From NCBI RefSeq assembly GCF_033001325.1, contig NZ_CP133111.1, forward strand, positions 5,813,001 through 5,877,000: 64,000 bases of DNA. The letters are read 5' to 3'. The stretch is from Rhodopseudomonas sp. BAL398 (lineage in GTDB: Bacteria > Pseudomonadota > Alphaproteobacteria > Rhizobiales > Xanthobacteraceae). A program made the position numbers and the translations under genes. Under the pieces are notes generated by a model. The model ran no database searches, was not told the origin of the DNA, and saw only the letters and a list, made by a program, of their open reading frames with translations. This document shows, in pieces, positions 45,284 through 52,971 of this stretch; positions within the stretch are counted from its first letter, which is position 1; each line of letters opens with the position of its first letter.

Positions 45284-45991
45284 GTGCCAATTTCAACTGC
45301 TGGACGACCTTTGGATAACAAGCTCCTGGCCGCATTGCCGCGGCCCCAATATGACCTGCTTGCGCCGCATATGACCAACGCATCGCTGGAGCAGGGCATG
45401 GTTCTGCTTGAGCCCGGTGACGAGTTCGACCATGTGTTCTTCCCCCACAACGGCATGCTGTCGCTGCTGGCCGTGCTCAAGGACGGCAAGGCGATCGAAA
45501 CCGCCACCGTCGGCAGCGAGGGCGTGGTCGGAGCGATGGCCGGGCTCGGGCTTTACAAGTCGCTGGTTCGCGTCGTGGTGCAGATGTCGATGTCGTTGAC
45601 CAAAATCCCGTCGTCGCAATTCAGAAAGGCCGCCACCGGCAGCGATGCGATCCGCAGCCTTTGCATCCAATACAACGAGGTGCTGCTGTCGCAGGCCCGC
45701 GTCACCGCGGCCTGCAACGCGCTGCATGTGATCGAGGCGCGGTTCTGCCGCTGGCTGCTGCAATCCGCCGATCGCGCCGGCGGCGACACCGTCAACCTGA
45801 CCCAGGAATTCCTCGCCGAGATGCTCGGGGTGCGGCGGACCTCGGTGACCGAGGTGGCAACCAAAATGCAGAACGCCGGAATCATCACCTATTCGCGCGG
45901 GGTGATCAAGATCCTGAACCGGCCGGCTTTGGCGAAGATGTCCTGCGAATGCTATCAGACGCTGCTGGATCAATCCGAAGCGCTGCTCTGA
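45284..45991 (+). CDS. Crp/Fnr-family transcriptional regulator
   Basis: A 235-residue protein with an N-terminal cyclic-nucleotide-binding-type beta barrel (LEPGDEFDHVFFPHNGMLSL) and a C-terminal helix-turn-helix, VNLTQEFLAEMLGVRRTSVT, in the Crp position. It lacks the N-terminal Fe-S cysteine cluster of Fnr. The pattern PHNGMLSLLAVLKDGKAIE, then GSEGVVGAM, is frequent in rhizobial Crp-like regulators that do not bind cAMP. GTG 45284 has AGGA 7 bp upstream. The signal is unknown; a TTGTG-N4-CACAA site lies 3 kb downstream before nnrS. Confidence 0.88.
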   Translation: MPISTAGRPLDNKLLAALPRPQYDLLAPHMTNASLEQGMVLLEPGDEFDHVFFPHNGMLSLLAVLKDGKAIETATVGSEGVVGAMAGLGLYKSLVRVVVQMSMSLTKIPSSQFRKAATGSDAIRSLCIQYNEVLLSQARVTAACNALHVIEARFCRWLLQSADRAGGDTVNLTQEFLAEMLGVRRTSVTEVATKMQNAGIITYSRGVIKILNRPALAKMSCECYQTLLDQSEALL

Positions 45992-46144
45992 GACGATCCG
46001 GGCCCGACGGCGCCAGCAGGGGCGCCCGGTCTGTGCCGCTATGTTCCCAATCCAAGCCATTGGTCTGGTCGGCCGAAACCGCGGCTTGACGATCGTCGCC
46101 CGGCGGGCGAGGGATCACGCTGTGATTCCACGCATGGAGCGACA

Positions 46145-47800
46145 ATGGCCGCTGAAGTGAGCCCGTCTGCGGGTAAGACCATCGAGCCGTCGAAATTGGT
46201 GAACGTGCCGCGTCTGGTGACGGCGTATTTCGAGGGCAAGCCGGATCCGGCGGTGCCGGCGCAGCGTGTGGCGTTCGGCACCTCCGGTCATCGCGGCTCG
46301 GCCCTCAACAATGCCTTCAACGAGGCCCATATCCTGGCGGTGAGCCAGGCCTTGTGCGAGCACCGCCGCAAGGCCGGCGTCACCGGGCCATTATTCGTCG
46401 GCATCGACACCCATGCGCTGGCCGAGCCGGCGCTGGCCAGCGCGCTCGAAGTGTTCGCCGCCAACGACGTCGAGGTGATGATCGACGAGCACGACGGTTA
46501 TACGCCGACGCCGGTGATCTCGCACGCGATCCTGACCTATAATCGCGGCCGCAGCTCCGGCCTCGCCGATGGCGTGGTGATCACGCCGTCGCACAATCCG
46601 CCGGAAGATGGCGGCTTCAAATACAATCCGCCCAATGGCGGGCCGGCCGACATCGACATCACCTCGGGCATCGAGCGCGCCGCCAACGCGCTGCTGGAAG
46701 ACGCGATGCGGGGCGTCAAGCGGATCTCGCTGGAGCGCGCCCGCAAGTCGGCGCATGTGCATCGCTATGATTATGTCGGGCCCTATGTGGCCGACCTGGA
46801 GAATGTCGTCGACATGGCGGCGATCCGCGATTCCGGGGTCAAGATCGGGATCGATCCGCTCGGCGGCGCTGCGGTGCATTATTGGCGGCCGATCATCGAA
46901 CGCTACGGCATCGACGCCACCGTGGTCAGCGAGGTGGTCGACCCGACCTTCCGCTTCATGACCGCGGACTGGGACGGCAAGGTGCGGATGGATTGCTCGT
47001 CGCCCTATGCGATGGCGCGGCTGATCGCGATGCGCGACGATTTCGACGTCGCCTTCGCCAACGACACCGACGCCGACCGCCACGGCATCGTCACCCGCTG
47101 GAACGGGCTGATGAATCCGAACCATTATCTGGCGGTGGCAATCAATTATCTGTTCGAGAACCGGCCGGATTGGAGCGCCGACGCGGCGATCGGCAAGACC
47201 ATCGTGTCGAGCGCGATGATCAACCGCGTCGCCACCAGGATCGGCCGCCGGCTGGTCGAGACCCCGGTCGGCTTCAAATGGTTCGTCGACGGGCTCGGCG
47301 ACGGTTCGTTCGGCTTTGCCGGCGAGGAGAGCGCCGGCGCCTCGTTCTTGCGCCGCGACGGCACAGTGTGGACCACCGACAAGGACGGCCTGATCCTCGG
47401 CCTGCTCGCCGCCGAGATCACCGCGAAAAGCAAGATCGGTCCCGGCGAACTCTACGATCATCTCACCGCCGATCTCGGCGTGCCGTTCTATGAGCGGATC
47501 GACGCCGCGGCGTCGGTGGCGCAGAAGAACCTGCTGAAGTCGCTGTCGGCCGACCAACTCGGCCTCAAGGAACTGGCCGGCGAGCCGATTCATGCGACGC
47601 TGACCACGGCGCCGGGCAACGGCCAGCCCTTCGGCGGCATCAAGGTGGTGACCGAGAACGGCTGGTTCGCGGCGCGGCCGTCCGGCACCGAGGAGGTCTA
47701 CAAGATCTACGCCGAGAGCTTTCTTGGCGAGCCGCATCTGCGCAAGATCCAGCAGGAAGCCCAGGATGCGCTGAGCGCGGTGTTCGCGAAGGGATCGTGA
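46145..47800 (+). CDS. pgm: Phosphoglucomutase (alpha-D-glucose-1-phosphate type)
   Basis: A 551-residue phosphohexomutase. The phosphoserine loop is [20 protein letters not shown], the metal site is [12 protein letters not shown] and the sugar-binding loop is [12 protein letters not shown]-terminal [15 protein letters not shown] binds the substrate phosphate. All four domains are present and the length is typical of bacterial Pgm. It interconverts glucose 1- and 6-phosphate for glycogen and polysaccharide metabolism. The ATG follows a TGGAG site. Confidence 0.95.
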   Translation: MAAEVSPSAGKTIEPSKLVNVPRLVTAYFEGKPDPAVPAQRVAFGTSGHRGSALNNAFNEAHILAVSQALCEHRRKAGVTGPLFVGIDTHALAEPALASALEVFAANDVEVMIDEHDGYTPTPVISHAILTYNRGRSSGLADGVVITPSHNPPEDGGFKYNPPNGGPADIDITSGIERAANALLEDAMRGVKRISLERARKSAHVHRYDYVGPYVADLENVVDMAAIRDSGVKIGIDPLGGAAVHYWRPIIERYGIDATVVSEVVDPTFRFMTADWDGKVRMDCSSPYAMARLIAMRDDFDVAFANDTDADRHGIVTRWNGLMNPNHYLAVAINYLFENRPDWSADAAIGKTIVSSAMINRVATRIGRRLVETPVGFKWFVDGLGDGSFGFAGEESAGASFLRRDGTVWTTDKDGLILGLLAAEITAKSKIGPGELYDHLTADLGVPFYERIDAAASVAQKNLLKSLSADQLGLKELAGEPIHATLTTAPGNGQPFGGIKVVTENGWFAARPSGTEEVYKIYAESFLGEPHLRKIQQEAQDALSAVFAKGS

Positions 47801-47822
47801 GACCGCGCAGCGGGGGCGCAAA

Positions 47823-48515
47823 TTGAACGGCTGGGCCGAATTCGTCGCCGCCTTCGCGGTGTTTCTGCTGTCGCATGCGGTGCCGACGCGCCCATCGGTG
47901 CGCGCCGTGCTGGTCAAGGCGCTGGGCGAACGCGGCTTCCTGCTCGCCTATAGCGGCGTCTCGGTCATCATTCTGGCCTGGCTGATCGCCGCCGCCGGGC
48001 GGGCGCCCGTCGTCGTGCTGTGGCCGTTCGCCCATTGGCAGATGTGGGCGCCGAATCTGGCGATGCCGCTGGCCTGCATGCTCGCCGCCTTCGGCGTCGG
48101 CGCCGCCAATCCGCTGTCGTTCGGCGGCCATCCGAACCGCCGGTTCGACCCCGCGCATCCGGGAATCATCGGCGTCGTCCGGCATCCGCTGCTCTGGGCG
48201 ATCGCGCTGTGGTCGGGATCCCATGTGGTGCCCAATGGCGATCTGGCTCATGTTTTTCTGTTCGGCGTGTTCGCATTGCTGGCCTTCGCCGGCATGGTGG
48301 TGATCGATCGCCGCAAACGGCGGCAATTCGGCGCCGAGGCCTGGACCAATATGACGCAGCGCACGTCGTTCTGGCCATTCGCCGCGCTGATCCGTCGGCG
48401 CTGGCGGCCGCGGGTGCTGCGGATCGATCCGAAGCGGATCGCGATCGGGCTGCTGGCCTGGCTGGTGCTGCTGTTGGCCCATCCGCCGCTGATCGGCGTA
48501 TCGCCGCTGCCCTGA
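47823..48515 (+). CDS. nnrU: NnrU-family integral membrane protein
   Basis: A 230-residue protein with about six transmembrane helices and the NnrU motifs FLLSHAVPTRPSVR, HPNRRFDPAHPGIIGVVRHP and LWAIALWSGSHVVPNGDL. NnrU is associated with nitric oxide and denitrification genes in Rhodobacter; its biochemical role is unclear. The start is a TTG codon at 47823 after GGGGGCG. It lies 22 bp after pgm, and nnrS follows on the same strand. Confidence 0.87.
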   Translation: MNGWAEFVAAFAVFLLSHAVPTRPSVRAVLVKALGERGFLLAYSGVSVIILAWLIAAAGRAPVVVLWPFAHWQMWAPNLAMPLACMLAAFGVGAANPLSFGGHPNRRFDPAHPGIIGVVRHPLLWAIALWSGSHVVPNGDLAHVFLFGVFALLAFAGMVVIDRRKRRQFGAEAWTNMTQRTSFWPFAALIRRRWRPRVLRIDPKRIAIGLLAWLVLLLAHPPLIGVSPLP

Positions 48516-48543
48516 AGTCGGATCGCCGCAATCGCCCGGAACG

Positions 48544-48557
48544 TTGTGCTGGCACAA
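48544..48557 (+). promoter_or_regulatory. Crp/Fnr-type inverted repeat upstream of nnrS
   Basis: TTGTGCTGGCACAA has 6-bp perfect arms TTGTGC/GCACAA and fits the TTGnn-N4-nnCAA layout of Fnr/Nnr/Crp sites. It lies 57 bp before the nnrS ATG. Nitric-oxide-responsive Crp/Fnr proteins (NnrR, DNR) control nnrS in relatives. Confidence 0.55.
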
Positions 48558-48613
48558 CCAGCTGCGGCTGCGTTGCAATAGAAAGAGCCGACGCCATCCA
48601 GCGGGGATCCGAC

Positions 48614-49843
48614 ATGACGGCCACCATCGCCACCCAATCCGCACCGCCCGAAGCCAAACGGATTCCGGTTCCGCGGTTTCGGCCGCATCACGGCTGGACC
48701 ATCCTGTCGACCGGCTTCCGGCCATTCTTCCTGCTCGGCGCGACCTTCGCCGCGTTGGCCGTGCTGATCTGGCTGCCGTTCTTCCACGGCGAAGTGACTC
48801 TTGCGACGGCGATGGCGCCGCGCGACTGGCACGTTCACGAGATGCTCTATGGCTATCTGCCGGCGGTGATCACCGGCTTTCTGTTCACCGCGATCCCGAA
48901 CTGGACCGGTCGCCTGCCGATCCAGGGCACGCCGTTGCTGACGCTGGTGATCGTCTGGCTCGCCGGGCGGTTCGCATTGGCGTTTTCCGCCGACATCGGC
49001 TGGCTGGCGGCGATGCTGATCGATTGCAGCTTCCTGCTGCTGGTGGCGCTGGCGGCGAGCCGCGAGATTCTGGCCGGCCGCAACTGGCGCAACCTCAATG
49101 TCGTGGTGCTGATCGCGCTGCTGCTCGCCGGCAATGTGGCGTTTCATCTCGAAGCCCATGTCAGCGGCGCTGCCGATTTTGGGATGCGCGCCGGCATCGC
49201 GGTGGTGATCGTGCTGATCGGGCTAATCGGCGGCCGCATCATCCCGAGCTTCACCCGCAACTGGCTGGTGCGCGAAAATCCCGGCCGACTGCCGGTGCCG
49301 TTCAATCGTTTCGACATCGCCATCATGGCCGTCAGCGCGATGACGCTGCTGGTGTGGGTGCTGCGCCCGCAGGGCGTGGTGACCGGCGCGCTGCTGGCGC
49401 TGGCCGGCATCCTGCATCTGGTGCGTCTGGCGCGCTGGGCCGGCGATCGCACCTCGAAGGAACGCCTCGTGCTGGTGCTCCATGTCGGCTACGCCTTCGT
49501 GCCGCTGGGTTTTCTGCTGACTTCGGCGGCGGCGTTCGATCTCATTCCCAGCAGCGCCGGCGTCCATGCCTGGATGGTCGGCGCCGCCGGGATCATGACG
49601 CTGGCGGTGATGTCGCGTGCCACTTTGGGCCATAGCGGCCAGCCATTGACCGCGACGCGCGCCACCCAGGCGATCTATGGCGGCGCGCTGGTCGCGGTGC
49701 TGGCGCGGGTCTGCGCGGTGTTGCAGCCGGCCTGGAGCGACGCCTTGCTGCATGTCGCGGCGTTCGCCTGGGCGGCGGCGTTTCTCGGCTTCGCGATCCT
49801 GTTCGGACGCCTGCTGATCGGCCACGGCAAGCCGGCGCGGTGA
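48614..49843 (+). CDS. nnrS: NnrS family heme/copper membrane protein
   Basis: A 409-residue protein with about twelve transmembrane helices. Family motifs are STGFRPFFLLGATFAALAVL, WHVHEMLYGYLPAVITGFL, GGRIIPSFTRNWL and MSRATLGHSGQPL. The repeated His residues in these motifs are thought to bind heme and copper. NnrS protects against nitric oxide stress in other species. ATG 48614 is chosen because homology begins soon after it. No nitrite or NO reductase gene is in the window. Confidence 0.93.
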   Translation: MTATIATQSAPPEAKRIPVPRFRPHHGWTILSTGFRPFFLLGATFAALAVLIWLPFFHGEVTLATAMAPRDWHVHEMLYGYLPAVITGFLFTAIPNWTGRLPIQGTPLLTLVIVWLAGRFALAFSADIGWLAAMLIDCSFLLLVALAASREILAGRNWRNLNVVVLIALLLAGNVAFHLEAHVSGAADFGMRAGIAVVIVLIGLIGGRIIPSFTRNWLVRENPGRLPVPFNRFDIAIMAVSAMTLLVWVLRPQGVVTGALLALAGILHLVRLARWAGDRTSKERLVLVLHVGYAFVPLGFLLTSAAAFDLIPSSAGVHAWMVGAAGIMTLAVMSRATLGHSGQPLTATRATQAIYGGALVAVLARVCAVLQPAWSDALLHVAAFAWAAAFLGFAILFGRLLIGHGKPAR

Positions 49844-49912
49844 TTGCGGCCGGTGCGATGGCGTCGCGGCCCGCGAGCGGCTAACCTGCAACAAAACAAC
49901 AGGGGGACGCGC

Positions 49913-50434
49913 GTGACGGCAGCATCGAATCCGCCATCAGTGACCAAAGAGAGCGCGCCGCGCGCCGCTTTCGACAGATCGGCGCACCGGCTGGTCGAAC
50001 CGCGCCCATTCGCGGCGCTGCAAATCGGCGAACGCTTTTGCCTGCCGAGCCGGACCGTGACCGACGCCAATTTCGCGGCGTTTCAAAGCGTCTCCGGTGA
50101 CAATCATCCGATCCACTACGATATCGAATATTGCCGCGCCCAGGGCCATCCGGGGCTGCTTGCGCATGGTCTGCAGGTGCTGTGTTTCACCGCGGCGGGA
50201 GCCGGGCTGTTTCCGCATGTCATCGGCGAGGCGCTGCTCGGCTTCCTGGCGCAATCGTCGAAATTCCACAAGCCGGTCTATGCCGGCGACACGCTGTATC
50301 CCGAGCTGGTGATCGCGGCACTGACGCCGCAGCGCACCACCGGCATCGTCACCGTGACGTCGTCGGTGCACAACCAGCGCGGCGAATTGGTACTGAGCGG
50401 CGAGCAGACCTACCTGGTGCGGCTGGCGACGTGA
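49913..50434 (+). CDS. MaoC-like (R)-specific enoyl-CoA hydratase family protein
   Basis: A 173-residue hotdog-fold protein. FAAFQSVSGDNHPIHYDIEY holds the catalytic Asp and His of the hydratase-2 motif, followed by AHGLQVLCFTAAGAG and KFHKPVYAGDTLYPEL. About 40 residues precede the domain. GTG 49913 follows AGGGGGA. It may hydrate enoyl-CoA in fatty-acid or polyhydroxyalkanoate metabolism; the substrate is unknown. Confidence 0.86.
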   Translation: MTAASNPPSVTKESAPRAAFDRSAHRLVEPRPFAALQIGERFCLPSRTVTDANFAAFQSVSGDNHPIHYDIEYCRAQGHPGLLAHGLQVLCFTAAGAGLFPHVIGEALLGFLAQSSKFHKPVYAGDTLYPELVIAALTPQRTTGIVTVTSSVHNQRGELVLSGEQTYLVRLAT

Positions 50435-50515
50435 TGACTTGGCGCTGAAACAACGATGTGGTCATTCCGGCGCGAGCAGCTTCGCTGCGCGCGAGCCCGG
50501 AATCTCGCTGAGGCG

Positions 50516-50690
50516 CTGCCTTCGCGGCGCGCGTTCACCTCTCCCCGCCGGGGAGAGGTCGGATTGCGCAGCAATCCGGGTGAGGGGGGACGAATTCACG
50601 AGGGGTCGTACCCCCTCACCCCGACCCTCTCCCCATGGGAGAGGGGGCGCGCTGCCGGTGAGGCGACGCATTGCATGAGCCGCGTTGACT
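50516..50690. repeat. Non-coding GC-rich repeat, copy 1
   Basis: Starts CTGCCTTCGCGGCGCGCGTT and continues with the inverted pair CACCTCTCCCC/GGGGAGAGGT, GGATTGCGCAGCAATCC and a second hairpin with CCCTCTCCCCATGGGAGAGG. This is a dispersed intergenic repeat of Bradyrhizobium and Rhodopseudomonas. The preceding 50461-50505 (TCATTCCGGCGCGAGCAGC to AGCCCGGAATC) is another inverted-repeat element. Confidence 0.85.
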
Positions 50691-50700
50691 TAGCGACGCG

Positions 50701-50865
50701 CTGCCTTCGCGGCGCGCGTTCACCTCTCCCCACCGGGGAGAGGTCGGATTGCGTAGCAATCCGGGTGAGGGGGCTGATCTCACGAGAGGACGCCCCCCTT
50801 CTCCCCGGCCCTCTCCCCATGGGAGAGGGAGCGCGCTGCCTGTGGGGCGGCGCATTGCATAAACG
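50701..50865. repeat. Non-coding GC-rich repeat, copy 2
   Basis: A second copy of the preceding element in the same orientation, offset by 185 bp. It differs at scattered positions, for example CCCCACC for CCCCGCC and GCGTAGC for GCGCAGC, so the duplication is not recent. It ends just before the CoA transferase gene. Confidence 0.85.
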
Positions 50866-50876
50866 GGTTGCGTTGG

Positions 50877-52136
50877 CTACGCGCCGCCCGAAAATTTGGC
50901 GATCTCGCCGTCCGAATAGCCGGCCTGCTGGAGCAGCATCACGGTGTGTTGGCCGAGCGAGGCCACGCGCGGGCCGGCGCTGGTGTCGGCGCCCGACATC
51001 CGGAACGGCAGGTTCAGCACCTTGAAACTGCCGCCGTCGTCGCTGACCTCGGCCAGCGCTTGGCGGTGCGCGATCTGCGGGTCGGCCATCGCCTCGGCGA
51101 CGCTGCGATAGGCCGAGCAGGGCACGCCGAACCGGTTCAACTCGGCCAGACATTGCTGCGTGCTGAGCGTGCGCGACCAGGTCTCGATCCCGGTCATGAA
51201 ATCCTCCCAATTGTCGCGGCGGTCGGCGTAGTTGGCGTAGCGCGGGTCGGTGATCCATTCCGGATGCCCGGAGGCCAGCACGAAATCGGCAAACGTCTTT
51301 TCGCTCGCCACTGCGACCATCACATAGCCGTCCGCGGTTTCCATCGGCCCGAACAGCGGACGGCTGGGCATCGTCACCGGAAATTGCGCCCACTGCATTT
51401 CGTTCAGCGTCAGCGACAGCATCGATTCCAGCATCGAGACGTCGATGTGCTGGCCTTCGCCGGTATTGGCGCGCTGATACAGCGCCGACGCCACCGCCCC
51501 ATACGCATAGGCGCCGGTCACCACATCGGCCAGATAGATGCCGCAATAATCCGGCCGGTGGCGTCCGGGTTGATAGGCCAGATGCGCCATGTCGTAGCCG
51601 GAGGCGGCATGGATCACCGGCGCATAGGCCGGCAATTCCGAGGACGGGCCGGTCTGGCCGTAGCCGGAGATCGAGCAATAGATCAGCTTCGGATTGAACC
51701 CGCGCAGCGTCGGATAGTCGAGCTGCAAACGCTGCATCACGCCGGGCCGAAAATTCTCGACCACGATGTCGGCGTCGGCGACCAGCCGGCGCACCGCGTC
51801 GCGGCCATGCGGCGATTTCAGATCGAGCACGAGGCTCTTCTTGCCGACATTGAGCTGGCCGAACGCGGTGCTGAAACCGTCGCGCAGCGGCGGCCGGGCC
51901 CGCATCGTCTCGCCCTCGGCGGTTTCGATCTTGATGACCTCGGCGCCCATGTCGGCGAGCATCCGGGCGCAGTGCGGCCCCGCGATGGTAGTGGAAAAAT
52001 CCAGCACGCGCAGGCCCGCGAAAGCCTTTGTCGCCGAAGATTTGGCCGAAGAGGCGGTCGCCGAAGCACAGGTCGAGGCTGTCAGGTGCGACGCCGTCTC
52101 GGCGGACAATCGTGGCGGTCGCGGCTCGGCGCTCAT
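50877..52136 (-). CDS. CaiB/BaiF family (class III) CoA transferase
   Basis: A 419-residue protein. Family motifs are LRVLDFSTTIAGPHCARMLA, then ADMGAEVIKIE, GKKSLVLDLKS, VVENFRPGV, and CGIYLADVVTGAYAYG with the catalytic Asp, and GQHIDVSMLESM. The first 40 residues are Ser/Ala/Thr-rich and not part of the fold, so the true start could be later. ATG 52136 is used. It moves CoA between carboxylic acids; the substrate is unknown. Its 137-bp separation from the response regulator suggests it is not part of the antenna operon. Confidence 0.88.
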   Translation of the reverse strand: MSAEPRPPRLSAETASHLTASTCASATASSAKSSATKAFAGLRVLDFSTTIAGPHCARMLADMGAEVIKIETAEGETMRARPPLRDGFSTAFGQLNVGKKSLVLDLKSPHGRDAVRRLVADADIVVENFRPGVMQRLQLDYPTLRGFNPKLIYCSISGYGQTGPSSELPAYAPVIHAASGYDMAHLAYQPGRHRPDYCGIYLADVVTGAYAYGAVASALYQRANTGEGQHIDVSMLESMLSLTLNEMQWAQFPVTMPSRPLFGPMETADGYVMVAVASEKTFADFVLASGHPEWITDPRYANYADRRDNWEDFMTGIETWSRTLSTQQCLAELNRFGVPCSAYRSVAEAMADPQIAHRQALAEVSDDGGSFKVLNLPFRMSGADTSAGPRVASLGQHTVMLLQQAGYSDGEIAKFSGGA

Positions 52137-52272
52137 GGTGGATTTCCCCCAGGGCCGCCGGGGCAGGCGCGCGCGACATCGCGCGGCGGCAGCGTTCCGG
52201 AGGCAGCATTTCTTGTTGTGGGGGAAGCTAGCGGTTCGGTAGGCCTCGATCAAACGCTTAATCGCTCGCGCG

Positions 52273-52968
52273 CTATGGGTCGGAGAGCCAGCCCATGCTG
52301 AGCGCGAAGCGGACCACTTCGACGCGGTTATGGAAGCCCAGCTTCGCCATGCCGCGCGCCTTGTAGGTCTCGACGCTCTTCGATCCGATCTGCAATTTGG
52401 CCGCGATGGTCTTATTGCTGTGGCCGACCGCGGCCAGCCGCAGCACCTCGATTTCCCGCGTGCTGAGTTCGGCGACCGCGTTGCTGTGGTCGCTGCTGTG
52501 AAGATGCGGGGCGGCGCGGCCGATGGCGCGGCCGGCGATCGCCGGATCGAGATAGAGGCCACCGGCGCCGACTGCGTGGATGCCGCGGATCAGCTCCTCG
52601 GTGGCCGAGCGTTTTAGCACATAGCCGGCGACGCCGAGATCGAGCAGCTGCTTCAGATAGGCGCCGTCCTCATGCACGGTCAGCACCAGCACCCGGCATT
52701 CCGGGCAGGCAGCGAGAAATTTCCGCGCCACCTCGATGCCGTTCAGGCCGGGCATAGACAGGTCGAGCACGGCGACGTCGGGGCGCAATTCGACGGCGCG
52801 GCGCAGCGCGCTGGGGCCGTCGCTGGCCTCGCCGACCATTTCGAGTCCGGCATCGCCGGCGACCAGCGCCTTCATGCCGCTGAGTACCACCGGATGATCG
52901 TCGGCGAGGAACACCCGCAGGCGGGAGGCTGCTTCCTGATCCATCGATTGTCGTTCCAGTCGTGTCAT
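52273..52968 (-). CDS. NarL/FixJ-type LuxR response regulator paired with the phytochrome-like kinase
   Basis: A 231-residue regulator. The receiver has acidic DD in FLADDHP, Asp69 in VAVLDLSMPGLNG and Lys in GYVLKRS. The C-terminal LuxR helix-turn-helix is LSTREIEVLRLAAVGHSNKT, then IAAKLQIGSKSVETYKARGM. It begins 3 bp after the kinase stop, on the same strand, so they are cotranscribed partners. HisKA_3 kinases such as this one pair with NarL-type regulators. In R. palustris the regulator next to BphP4 controls an LH2 operon, so pucBA is the likely target (recalled from the literature). A start at ATG 52944 is also possible. Confidence 0.9.
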   Translation of the reverse strand: MTRLERQSMDQEAASRLRVFLADDHPVVLSGMKALVAGDAGLEMVGEASDGPSALRRAVELRPDVAVLDLSMPGLNGIEVARKFLAACPECRVLVLTVHEDGAYLKQLLDLGVAGYVLKRSATEELIRGIHAVGAGGLYLDPAIAGRAIGRAAPHLHSSDHSNAVAELSTREIEVLRLAAVGHSNKTIAAKLQIGSKSVETYKARGMAKLGFHNRVEVVRFALSMGWLSDP

Positions 52969-52971
52969 GCG

